64,000 bases of DNA, taken from contig CACYPV010000003.1 of NCBI GenBank assembly GCA_902776375.1, forward strand, positions 57,417 through 121,416. The letters are read 5' to 3'. Under the pieces are notes generated by a model that saw nothing but the letters and a program-made list of their open reading frames with translations, did not search any database and had not been told where the DNA came from. Positions 55,635 through 63,873 of the stretch are shown here, piece after piece (within the stretch, counting starts at the first letter, position 1; the number at the start of each line of letters is the position of its first letter). A program made the translations under genes and the position numbers. The stretch comes from an uncultured Ruminococcus sp. (GTDB lineage: Bacteria; Bacillota; Clostridia; Oscillospirales; Acutalibacteraceae).

Positions 55635-56520
55635 TATGAAGGACGCTTTTTCAAAAATGCACCCCGTAACAAATCTGATTTTCTTCGCGGCTGTTATAGC
55701 TTTTTCAATGTTTTTGATGCATCCCGTGTGCCTAATGCTGACGCTTATCTGCGCCGTATTATACGCGGTGTACCTGAGCGGGAAGAAGGCTGTGCTGTTC
55801 GGACTCAGATTCTTACTGCCGACCGCGCTGTTTTTGATAATCATCAATCCGCTGCTGAATCACAGGGGAGTTACTATAATCGAGTATCTGCCGTGGGACA
55901 ATCCGCTCACGCTGGAATCGATCATTTACGGCTTTGCGGCGGCTATGGTCATCTGTTCGGCGGCGATGTGGTTCCATTCGCTCAACCGCGTTATGACCTC
56001 GGACAAGCTGATTTTTTTATTCGGAAGGATAGCTCCGGCGCTCGGCATGGTGCTGTCAATGGCGCTGCGCTTTATCCCGCGCTTTGCCGAACAATTCAGG
56101 CAGACAAGGCTTGCGCAAAAGCAATTCTCGGCTGAAAAAACCTCGCTAAAGGGGCGCGTAAAGTCAGCGGCTGCGGTATTTTCGACCGTTATAAGCAGCT
56201 CTATGGAAAACGCGATCGATACCTCCGACTCGATGAAAAGCAGGGGCTACGGCTTAAAGGGGAGAACCTCATACAAGCGTTTCCGCTTTACCCGCGATGA
56301 CGCTTTAGCGGTCGCTGTCATGCTCGCGGATATCGCCGCACTGATCACAATGCTTGTTTTCGGCAAACTGAAATTCAGATATTTTCCGTCCATCAAGGGC
56401 AATATTTGGGATATCTACGCGGTTTTGTTTTACATTTTATACTTGATTCTTTTGTTGACGCCGATACTGATAAGCGGAAAGGAGGGGTACAAATGGAAGC
56501 GGTCAAAGTCAAAAATCTGA
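55627..56520 (+). CDS. ECF transporter transmembrane subunit (EcfT)
   Basis: Membrane coupling subunit of an energy-coupling factor vitamin importer, linking the ATPases to the substrate-binding S component. The 297 residues contain N-terminal membrane helices, a cytoplasmic helical region with the coupling motif SMKSRGYG (family consensus S/A-R-G) near residue 203, and further helices at the end. The start ATG 55627 overlaps the preceding stop by 8 bases; ATG 55636 is an alternative. The gene overlaps the ATPase/S gene by 28 bases. B12 as cargo is inferred from the riboswitch and DUF4430 neighbours. Confidence 0.85.
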   Translation: MIDMKDAFSKMHPVTNLIFFAAVIAFSMFLMHPVCLMLTLICAVLYAVYLSGKKAVLFGLRFLLPTALFLIIINPLLNHRGVTIIEYLPWDNPLTLESIIYGFAAAMVICSAAMWFHSLNRVMTSDKLIFLFGRIAPALGMVLSMALRFIPRFAEQFRQTRLAQKQFSAEKTSLKGRVKSAAAVFSTVISSSMENAIDTSDSMKSRGYGLKGRTSYKRFRFTRDDALAVAVMLADIAALITMLVFGKLKFRYFPSIKGNIWDIYAVLFYILYLILLLTPILISGKEGYKWKRSKSKI

Positions 56521-59102
56521 GCTTCCGGTATCCCGAAACGGGTGTTGACGTGCTTCGTGACGTCAGCTTTACGGTGCAGCGCGGCGAATTCGTCACACTC
56601 TGCGGACTTTCCGGCAGCGGCAAAAGCACCCTGTTGCGTCAGCTAAAGCCCGCGCTCGCTCCGCACGGTGTCAGGCAAGGCGAAATATATATAAACGGCA
56701 ATGAGCTATCAACGCTTTCGCCACGCGAACAAACACAGCTTATCGGCTTTGTTCAGCAGTCGCCCGACAATCAAATCGTGACCGACAAGGGGTGGCACGA
56801 GCTGTCCTTCGGACTGGAAAGCTTGGGTCACAGCGAAAACGTTATACGGCGCAGAGTTGCCGAGACGGCAACGTATTTCGGTCTGCAGCAGGTCTTTGAC
56901 AGCGAGGTCTCAACGCTGTCGGGCGGTCAGAAACAGCTTTTGAATCTGGCTTCGGTAATGGTGATGCAGCCCGAGCTGCTTTTGCTTGACGAACCGACCT
57001 CGCAGCTTGACCCGATCGCCGCTGCCGAGTTTTTGGCTTGCCTGCAAAGGATAAACCGCGAGATGGGCACGACTGTCATCATCACAGAGCACAGGCTTGA
57101 AGATATTTTGCCGCTCAGCGACAGGGTTTTAGTGTTGGAAAACGGGGAATTGATCTGTGACGATTTACCGAAAAACACCGGCAAATGCCTAAAAAAGGCT
57201 AAAAGCGACTGCTTATTGTCAATGCCGGCGCCTATGCGCATTTGGGACGCGGTGTCAATAGGGGAGACCGATTGCCCCGTAACGGTGGCTGAGGGCAGAG
57301 CGTGGCTGAACGATTACGCTTCTGCTCACAAAATGCATGAGCTCGATAAAGAAGTTATCCCCGCGTGCGGAGAAACGGCAATAAAGCTTAAAAACACATA
57401 TTTTCGGTATGAAAAAAGCTCCCCGGACGTTATTCAAAACCTCAGTTTATCAATACAACGAAGCGAGTTTCTTTGTCTTTTGGGCGGAAACGGAACGGGG
57501 AAAAGCACGCTGCTAAACCTGATAAACGGAACGCTGAAGCCTTATCGCGGAAAGATTATTTCTAATAAAGAATTATGTTTGTTGTTGCCGCAGAATCCTC
57601 AGACTATGCTTAACGGCAAAACCGTAAGGGAATCCTTGTGCTCGGTATTTGACGGAAAGCAGCTTGAAGAGACCGAAAAGGAGCAAAGGCTCAAAAACGC
57701 CATTGGCATATGCGGTATCGGCGATTTGCTCAGCAGACATCCGTTCGACCTTTCAGGAGGCGAAATGCAGAAAGTCGCCCTTGCAAAGCTGCTGCTGCTA
57801 AAGCCGACAGTCCTGTTGCTTGACGAGCCCACAAAGGGGCTTGACTCTGCGTTCAAGGCGGTGTTTGCCCGCATAATCCGCAAGCTCACTTCCGACGGCT
57901 GCGCCGTGGTCATGGTGAGCCATGATGTTGAATTCTGCGCCAAATACGCGCACCGCTGCGTTATGCTGTTCAATGGCGAGATCGTCGCCGAGGGAACGCC
58001 GCGCGAATTTTTCAGCGGCAACGGGTTTTATGCCACCGCCGCCTCGCGTATCTCGCGCGGAGTAATAGACGGAGCGGTAACCGCAGAGGACGTTATATAT
58101 TCCTGCACGGGCGAAAATAGGGAAGAGGACATTGAATTCTTTGACGATCCGCCCGAGCTTACCGATTATCAACCTGTAAAAACCGAAAGGCAGAAGCTTC
58201 CCAAATACAAAACATTTCTGGGCTTAGGCGGCTCGTTATTGCTGGTTTTCGGCATTCTGGAAAACCTTGATTATCTGCCTTTTATTCCTGCGCACAGCCT
58301 GCCGTTTTGGCTGAATTTCTGTTTTATAGCCATTCCGGTCATATTGATAACGGCGGCGTTCGGCAGGCGCTCGGCAAAATCCATCGACGCTTTTTTTGAA
58401 AAAAAGAAGCTTGCGAAGCGCACTATAGCCGCGGCAATTATGATACTGCTGCTTATCCCCGCGACGATTTATATCGGCAACGTTTACCTTTACGATCAAA
58501 AATATCTTTTTATATCGCTGTTGGTGCTGTTTGAGTGCATGCTGCCGTTTTTTCTGGTGTTTGAGGGCAGAAAACCGCAGGCGCGCGAGCTTGTGCTTAT
58601 AGCGGTTTTGTGCGCGCTGACAGTCGCCGGACGCACGGCGTTTGCCGCTCTTCCGCAGATAAAGCCCGTGATCGCTCTGGTTATCATCAGCGGCGCGGCT
58701 CTCGGCGGAGAAACGGGATTCGTAGTCGGTGCAACGTCAATGCTTGTTTCTAACGTTTATTTCGGGCAGGGTGCTTGGACCCCGTGGCAGATGTTCGCGG
58801 CTGGCATTATCGGCTTTATATCGGGAGTTTTGTTTCAAAAGGGCTTTTTGGAGCGGAACCGCACGGTCATTTGCGTGTACGGGTTCTTGATCACTGTGAT
58901 TATCTACGGAGGGATAATGAACTTTTCTTCGTGGGTGCTTTCACATTCCACCGCAAATTTCGAAACTATTCTGGCTTTTTACGTACAGGGCTTACCGTAC
59001 GATATCATCCACGGCTTCTCTACGGCGATGTTCTTATTCTTCCTGGCAGAACCTATGCTTGAAAAGCTCGGCAGAGTAAAAACAAAATACGGGTTAATTT
59101 AA
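56493..59102 (+). CDS. Fused ECF ATPases (A and A') plus S component, probable cobalamin importer
   Basis: An 869-residue fusion. ATG 56493 follows GGAGGGG. ABC domain 1 (about 1-250): Walker A GLSGSGKST (38-46), signature LSGGQKQ near 142, Walker B LLLLDEPTS. ABC domain 2 (about 290-530): Walker A GGNGTGKST near 331, LSGGEMQK near 418, VLLLDEPTKG. After a linker, residues about 570-869 form a hydrophobic region with many membrane segments, including RELVLIAVLCALTVAGRTAF and a GGETGFVVGATSMLVSN segment typical of ECF S components. With EcfT this makes a complete dedicated transporter in two polypeptides. Cobalamin as substrate rests on the riboswitch and neighbours. Confidence 0.85.
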   Translation: MEAVKVKNLSFRYPETGVDVLRDVSFTVQRGEFVTLCGLSGSGKSTLLRQLKPALAPHGVRQGEIYINGNELSTLSPREQTQLIGFVQQSPDNQIVTDKGWHELSFGLESLGHSENVIRRRVAETATYFGLQQVFDSEVSTLSGGQKQLLNLASVMVMQPELLLLDEPTSQLDPIAAAEFLACLQRINREMGTTVIITEHRLEDILPLSDRVLVLENGELICDDLPKNTGKCLKKAKSDCLLSMPAPMRIWDAVSIGETDCPVTVAEGRAWLNDYASAHKMHELDKEVIPACGETAIKLKNTYFRYEKSSPDVIQNLSLSIQRSEFLCLLGGNGTGKSTLLNLINGTLKPYRGKIISNKELCLLLPQNPQTMLNGKTVRESLCSVFDGKQLEETEKEQRLKNAIGICGIGDLLSRHPFDLSGGEMQKVALAKLLLLKPTVLLLDEPTKGLDSAFKAVFARIIRKLTSDGCAVVMVSHDVEFCAKYAHRCVMLFNGEIVAEGTPREFFSGNGFYATAASRISRGVIDGAVTAEDVIYSCTGENREEDIEFFDDPPELTDYQPVKTERQKLPKYKTFLGLGGSLLLVFGILENLDYLPFIPAHSLPFWLNFCFIAIPVILITAAFGRRSAKSIDAFFEKKKLAKRTIAAAIMILLLIPATIYIGNVYLYDQKYLFISLLVLFECMLPFFLVFEGRKPQARELVLIAVLCALTVAGRTAFAALPQIKPVIALVIISGAALGGETGFVVGATSMLVSNVYFGQGAWTPWQMFAAGIIGFISGVLFQKGFLERNRTVICVYGFLITVIIYGGIMNFSSWVLSHSTANFETILAFYVQGLPYDIIHGFSTAMFLFFLAEPMLEKLGRVKTKYGLI

Positions 59103-59139
59103 AAACGGTACTGTGACTTATCATCATAGTACCGTTTTT
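59101..59139. terminator. Bidirectional terminator between the ECF operon and map
   Basis: AAAAACGGTACT (59101-59112) pairs perfectly with AGTACCGTTTTT (59128-59139) around a 15-base loop. The A and T runs at the two ends let it work on both strands, ending the B12 operon and the convergent map gene. Confidence 0.93.
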
Positions 59140-59143
59140 GATA

Positions 59144-60016
59144 TCAATAGCTTATTATTTCGTAACCGTCCTCGGTAACAAGGACTTGTATCTCCCACTG
59201 AGCGGAAGGGGAGCCGTCTTTGGTGTATATGGTCCAGCCGTTTTCCTCGTCGGTGTAAATATCGGGCTTGCCTAAATTGATCATCGGTTCTATAGTGAAG
59301 CAAAAGCCCGGGACCATCAGCATTTCGGTGCCCTTTTCCGTAACGTAGCTGACCCACGGTTCCTCGTGGAATTCAAGTCCGATCCCGTGTCCGCCTACCT
59401 CTCTGACTACGGAACAGCCGTTAGCCTTTACATAATCATTGACCGCCTGCGCCATATCGCCGAGGAAGCCCCAAGGCTTTACCTCCTTTAAGCCCTCCTG
59501 CAAAGCCTGCTTCGCGACAGCTACCAAGCGCTTTTTTTCTTCGTCAACTTCGCCTATCAGGAACATGCGGGACGAGTCGGAGTAGTAGCCGTTGAGGTTG
59601 GTGGAAACGTCCACGTTGACGATATCGCCGTCCTTTAGGATGATATCCTCGGACGGTATGCCGTGACAAACTTCGTTATTGATCGAGGTACAAACGCTTT
59701 TGGGGAAGCCCTCGTAGCCCAGCGGCGCGGGTACGCCTCCCATTTTAGTGGTGACCTCGTTGACCCAGCGGTCGATCTCCGCAGTTGAAATGCCGGCCTT
59801 GATGTGCTCGGCGACGTAATCGAGTACCGCGATATTTATTTTGGCGCTCTCTTTGATCTTCTCGATCTGCTCTGCGGTTTTTATAATGCTGTGATCGGGT
59901 ACGATATGTCCCTCGCTCTCGATCTCCTCGATCCTTTCGTCAAAATCGATATGACACTTTTTATATTTTTTTCCGCTGCCGCACCAGCAAGGGTCGTTTC
60001 TTCCCGGTTTTTTCAT
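59144..60016 (-). CDS. map: Methionine aminopeptidase, type I, with SEC-C motif
   Basis: Removes the initiator methionine from nascent proteins. The N-terminal extension GRNDPCWCGSGKKYKKCH is a SEC-C zinc motif (about 5-22), common in MAPs of Clostridia and likely to aid ribosome binding. Metal ligands in the catalytic domain are Asp in NVDVSTNLNGYYSDSSR (two), His in GHGIGLEFHEE, Glu in FTIEPMI and Glu in WEIQVLVTEDG. 290 residues. It is transcribed divergently from cwlD with its own promoter. Confidence 0.97.
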   Translation of the reverse strand: MKKPGRNDPCWCGSGKKYKKCHIDFDERIEEIESEGHIVPDHSIIKTAEQIEKIKESAKINIAVLDYVAEHIKAGISTAEIDRWVNEVTTKMGGVPAPLGYEGFPKSVCTSINNEVCHGIPSEDIILKDGDIVNVDVSTNLNGYYSDSSRMFLIGEVDEEKKRLVAVAKQALQEGLKEVKPWGFLGDMAQAVNDYVKANGCSVVREVGGHGIGLEFHEEPWVSYVTEKGTEMLMVPGFCFTIEPMINLGKPDIYTDEENGWTIYTKDGSPSAQWEIQVLVTEDGYEIISY

Positions 60017-60048
60017 TTTATATCCGCTTCCTTTCTAAGTTCATTTGT

Positions 60049-60077
60049 ATTATAGCACTTTGTTAAAATAACTACAA
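60049..60077 (-). promoter_or_regulatory. Extended -10 promoter for map
   Basis: On the minus strand, TTGTAG (complement of 60072-60077) and TATAAT (complement of 60049-60054) with a 17-base spacer and a TG extension before the -10. It lies about 33 bases upstream of the map start. Confidence 0.82.
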
Positions 60078-60094
60078 GAGATATTTTGTTTTTG

Positions 60095-60123
60095 TTGCCA
60101 ATATCGGGAAAATGATGTATAAT
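60095..60123 (+). promoter_or_regulatory. Sigma-A-type promoter for cwlD-radA
   Basis: TTGCCA at 60095-60100 and TATAAT at 60118-60123 with a 17-base spacer. The -35 elements of this and the divergent map promoter are only 17 bases apart, so the polymerases may interfere with each other. Confidence 0.8.
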
Positions 60124-60164
60124 TATTTCGGCGGCATGCATATGTCTTGGGCAGAGGTGTTGCT

Positions 60165-60872
60165 ATGAAGCATAAAAAACTGCTGACCGCCGCGGCGATA
60201 GCGCTGTCACTGTCGGTATTCGTGTTTCTTATGATGAGATCGACCGGTAAAATAACGCAAACAGCTATGACTGATCCCGCAGAACGCAAGACCCGCGTTA
60301 TCATAGACCCGGGGCACGGCGGCGAGGACGGCGGAGCTGTGGTCGGTAATATTCTGGAAAAGAATATTAATCTTGATATTTCCCGCGACACTGCCGATTT
60401 ACTCAGGCTCATGGGCTTTGACGTCAGCATGACGCGCAGCAATGACAACGCGCTGACCGATGAGGGAGAGGACGTTAAAAAGCGGAAGTACAACGACATG
60501 CGGCTGAGGCTGAGCATGTACAATTCCTCGCCGGATAACGTGATAATCAGCATCCACCAAAACAAGTTTTCGAACGCCTCTTCAAAGGGCGCGCAGGTTT
60601 TTTATTCACCGAACAACGACCTGAGCGCGCGGCTTGCCGAAAGCATAAGGCTATCGACGGTATCTCAGTTACAGCCCGATAACAGCCGCGAGTGCAAGGC
60701 GGCGGGCAAAGAGATTTATTTATTGAAAAACACCGATAATCCCGCGGTAATCGTGGAGTGCGGTTTTTTATCCAACTCGCAGGAACGGCAAAAGCTGCTC
60801 GATACCGAGTATCAAAAGCAGCTTGCTCTTGCCGTAGCGACGGGATTTTTGGATTATTATAACAACAATTAA
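60165..60872 (+). CDS. cwlD: N-acetylmuramoyl-L-alanine amidase CwlD-like
   Basis: Zinc amidase of the Amidase_3 family. In spore formers CwlD strips peptide side chains from cortex muramic acid as the first step to muramic delta-lactam. I use ATG 60165, with AGAGGTG upstream. A basic N-terminus and one transmembrane or signal segment (LLTAAAIALSLSVFVFLMM) export the enzyme. Zinc ligands and catalytic residues are visible in IDPGHGGEDGGA, NLDISRD (Glu of EKNINLD), IISIHQNKF and VIVECGFLSN. About 235 residues. The sporulation role is inferred from size and family. Confidence 0.88.
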   Translation: MKHKKLLTAAAIALSLSVFVFLMMRSTGKITQTAMTDPAERKTRVIIDPGHGGEDGGAVVGNILEKNINLDISRDTADLLRLMGFDVSMTRSNDNALTDEGEDVKKRKYNDMRLRLSMYNSSPDNVIISIHQNKFSNASSKGAQVFYSPNNDLSARLAESIRLSTVSQLQPDNSRECKAAGKEIYLLKNTDNPAVIVECGFLSNSQERQKLLDTEYQKQLALAVATGFLDYYNNN

Positions 60873-60886
60873 TCGGAAGTGAAAAA

Positions 60887-62248
60887 ATGGCAAAGATCAA
60901 AAGCGTATACATTTGCTCGGAATGTGGATATGAGTCGCCTAAGTGGTACGGAAAATGCCCCGGCTGCGGTGAATGGAACACAATGAACGAGGAGATCAAG
61001 GACACCGCAAAAGCCGCTCCCACGGCGAAAACAAGGTCTTTACACACATACGCAAAGCCGTATTCCATAAACGACATCTCGACCGAAGATGAGCACCGCT
61101 ACGACACGGGCTGCAAGGAGCTAAACCGTGTGCTCGGCGGCGGCATAGTAAAGGGCAGCCTTATCCTTTTGGGAGGCGACCCGGGAATAGGCAAGTCGAC
61201 GGTGCTTATGCAAATCTGTCAATTCATGGGCGACAGCCTGAAAATACTTTATGTTTCCGGCGAGGAAAGCAAGCGGCAGTTGAAGCTGAGGGCGTTAAGG
61301 CTCGGCGTGAATTCGCCTAACCTGTATGTCATGACCGAGACTGACGTTGAGGTAGTTTGTGAACAGATTAAGACAGAGAAGCCCGATTTGGTGATGATCG
61401 ACTCTATCCAGACCATGAATCTTACCGAACTCAGCTCGTCGCCCGGCAGCGTAACGCAGGTAAGAGAGTGCACCAACATGCTCATGCGCACGGCTAAAGG
61501 GCTTGATATCCCGATGTTCGTTGTGGGTCATGTCAACAAAGAGGGCTCGATAGCCGGTCCAAAGGTGCTTGAGCATATTGTCGATACCGTGCTTCACTTT
61601 GAGGGCGACAAGCAGATGGCGTGCAGGATCTTGCGCGCGGTCAAAAACCGCTACGGCTCAACCAATGAGATAGGCGTGTTTGAGATGACCGACAAAGGCT
61701 TGCAAGAGGTCGAAAATCCCTCTGTAATGCTGCTTTCAGGCAGACCGACCAATGTTTCGGGAACCTGCGTTACCTGCACCATCGAGGGCTCGCGCCCGAT
61801 ACTCGCGGAAACTCAGGGTCTTGCCACGCAAAGCGGCTACGGCAACGCGCGAAGAATGGCTACAGGCTACGACTACAACCGCCTTTCAATGCTGCTTGCC
61901 GTGCTTGAAAAGCGGGCGGGTTACTTTTTCTCAAACAACGACACCTACATCAACATCGTCGGCGGTCTGCGCGTGGACGAGCCCGCGATAGATCTGTCGA
62001 TAGCGATGGCGCTCATTAGCAGCCTGAAGGATACGCCCGTTGATGAAAAGGCGGTCGTGTTTGGCGAGATCGGCTTGGCAGGGGAGATACGCTCCGTTTC
62101 GCAGGCGCAAATGAGGATAAACGAAGCGGTAAGGCTGGGCTTTACCAAAATCGTTCTGCCTTTCCACAACCTTAAAGGCGTTAGCTGCGACGAGGCTGAG
62201 CTTATCGGAGTTAAAAATATACGCGAAGCTTTTGAGGCGATAAGCTGA
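60887..62248 (+). CDS. radA: DNA repair protein RadA
   Basis: RecA-related ATPase and branch-migration helicase used in recombinational repair. Zinc finger CSECG..CPGCG (about 9-27), Walker A GGDPGIGKST near 97, the RadA signature KNRYGSTNEIG near 255, and a C-terminal Lon-like domain with LSIAMALISSLKD. 453 residues, standard. It follows cwlD by 14 bases and overlaps the next gene by one base. Confidence 0.97.
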   Translation: MAKIKSVYICSECGYESPKWYGKCPGCGEWNTMNEEIKDTAKAAPTAKTRSLHTYAKPYSINDISTEDEHRYDTGCKELNRVLGGGIVKGSLILLGGDPGIGKSTVLMQICQFMGDSLKILYVSGEESKRQLKLRALRLGVNSPNLYVMTETDVEVVCEQIKTEKPDLVMIDSIQTMNLTELSSSPGSVTQVRECTNMLMRTAKGLDIPMFVVGHVNKEGSIAGPKVLEHIVDTVLHFEGDKQMACRILRAVKNRYGSTNEIGVFEMTDKGLQEVENPSVMLLSGRPTNVSGTCVTCTIEGSRPILAETQGLATQSGYGNARRMATGYDYNRLSMLLAVLEKRAGYFFSNNDTYINIVGGLRVDEPAIDLSIAMALISSLKDTPVDEKAVVFGEIGLAGEIRSVSQAQMRINEAVRLGFTKIVLPFHNLKGVSCDEAELIGVKNIREAFEAIS

Positions 62249-62892
62249 TGAAAACCGTTGTAATGAGCGATCTTTACCCTTGCTTTTGCCATGCGTTAAA
62301 TAAATATGGGTACAATATAATTCCTGCAAAGAAATATACAGCTTTTAATAAATCAGAACAGCAGCACGCCGATATGCAGGTTTTGAAGATAAAGGACAGA
62401 GTGTTCACGATCGAAGACTGCATGAAAACAGCAGGTGAAAAATATCCGGAAAATGTCAGGCTCAACTGCCTGTATCTAAACGGCTGTCTTTACGGAAAAC
62501 TCAGCGCCGCGGATACTGCAGTGCTGGACTATTGCAAGAACAACGGTATCAAAACGGTCAATGTAAACCAAGGCTACGCGCGGTGCTCAACGCTTATCGT
62601 TGCACAAAACGCCGCAATAACAGCGGATAAGTCCATAGAAAAAGCCTTGAAAAGCAACGGGGCAGAGGCGCTGCTGATTTCAGAGGGCAATATCCGCTTG
62701 GAAGGCTTTGATTACGGCTTTATTGGCGGCGCTTCATTCACCGATGAAAATACCGTATATTTCTTTGGAAATGTAAAAAAACACCCCGATTATGAGAAAA
62801 TCAAGGTGTTTTGTGATAGATATAATTCGAATATAGAAATATTATGTGAGAACGAGCCGCTTACGGATATCGGCGGAGCTGTTCTTATTTGA
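62248..62892 (+). CDS. DUF6873-like protein, possible GME fold
   Basis: Function unknown. The 214-residue protein has no signal peptide or membrane segment. From memory it resembles the DUF6873 family, annotated as having a guanidine-modifying-enzyme (GME) type fold; supporting features are QGYARCSTLIV, the NAAITAD segment, ISEGNIRLEGFDYGFIGGAS and the terminal LTDIGGAVLI. The Cys in YARCS and the acidic C-terminal turn could form an active site, but no reaction is known to me. It begins in the last base of radA and ends directly against the convergent recombinase gene. Confidence 0.62.
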   Translation: MKTVVMSDLYPCFCHALNKYGYNIIPAKKYTAFNKSEQQHADMQVLKIKDRVFTIEDCMKTAGEKYPENVRLNCLYLNGCLYGKLSAADTAVLDYCKNNGIKTVNVNQGYARCSTLIVAQNAAITADKSIEKALKSNGAEALLISEGNIRLEGFDYGFIGGASFTDENTVYFFGNVKKHPDYEKIKVFCDRYNSNIEILCENEPLTDIGGAVLI

Positions 62893-63873
62893 CTATGATT
62901 TTTTGCCGTTGAAATCAGCCAAGGGGTTGGACTCAGCGGCATTTTTCATTTGCTCGCTGCTGAGGTGGGTGTATATCTCGGTGGTGCCCAGGTTTTCGTG
63001 TCCGAGCACTTCCTTTAGCACGCGCACGTCAACGCCGCCGTGCTGATACATAAGTGTAGCGGCTGTGTGGCGAAGCTTGTGGCAGGAGTAGCCCTGAGCG
63101 CTCAGACCGATTTTTTCAAGATATTTGTACACCATAGCCTGTATTGTTTTAACCGACATACGGCGGTGATTTCGGCTGATAAACAGGGCGTTTTTGTCCT
63201 TGACCTCGTCAACGGGGCGCACGCGCATGTAATCGTTTATAGCATTAATGCAAGCGCTGTTAAGGTAGATAATGCGCTCTTTATTGCCCTTGCCGAGCAC
63301 GCGGATGGTGTTGTCGGTGCGGATGTCTGTGTAATTCAGACCCGCCATTTCGGAAACACGCAGACCGCAGTTGAGGAACAGCGTGATTATAGCGTAGTCG
63401 CGCTCACGGTTGTCACCGTCAACAGCGTTCAACAGTTCGATACTTTGTTCGAGCGTGAGATACTTGGGGAGAGATTTTTTTCTTTTAGGCACTTCAAGCT
63501 CTTCGATAGGATCCTTTTCAAGAAAATGCTTTTTTTGCGTGATGAATTTAAAAAAGCCTTTAAGACTGGAGCATTTACGCGCGCGGGAAGAGGCGTTGTT
63601 GCCGCGCTCACGCTGTAAATAGTTCATGTACTCGTATGCGTCGTTCAAATCGATCTTTTTAAGAAACGGCAGATCGATATCGTCGATCGTGATAGATTCA
63701 AAATCCACGTCAGAGCCGACAAGCCTGCGGTATTGTTTCATAAATCTGAAGAAGGTGCGCAGGTCAAGAAAATACTCGTCAACGGTCTTGGGGGATTTCT
63801 GACGAATAGTCTGCTGGTAAAAAAGATACTCTTTAAGAATGGGAAAAGCCTCGTCCTGAAAACGAACAGACAT
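62893..63873 (-). CDS. Tyrosine recombinase, XerC/XerD-like
   Basis: Site-specific recombinase of 326 residues from ATG 63873 (MSVRFQDEAF), with GGAG upstream; GTG 63882 is an alternative. The N-terminal SAM-like DNA-binding domain (about 1-115) precedes the catalytic domain, where the catalytic set is complete: Arg in CGLRVSEM, His-x-x-Arg in HKLRHTAAT, His in GHENLG and the nucleophilic Tyr in TTEIYTHLS. No phage or integron genes lie nearby, so it is probably the chromosome-dimer or a general Xer recombinase; whether it acts alone (XerS/XerH type) or paired cannot be told. Nothing more is recognised in the 127 bases to the window end. Confidence 0.88.
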   Translation of the reverse strand: MSVRFQDEAFPILKEYLFYQQTIRQKSPKTVDEYFLDLRTFFRFMKQYRRLVGSDVDFESITIDDIDLPFLKKIDLNDAYEYMNYLQRERGNNASSRARKCSSLKGFFKFITQKKHFLEKDPIEELEVPKRKKSLPKYLTLEQSIELLNAVDGDNRERDYAIITLFLNCGLRVSEMAGLNYTDIRTDNTIRVLGKGNKERIIYLNSACINAINDYMRVRPVDEVKDKNALFISRNHRRMSVKTIQAMVYKYLEKIGLSAQGYSCHKLRHTAATLMYQHGGVDVRVLKEVLGHENLGTTEIYTHLSSEQMKNAAESNPLADFNGKKS

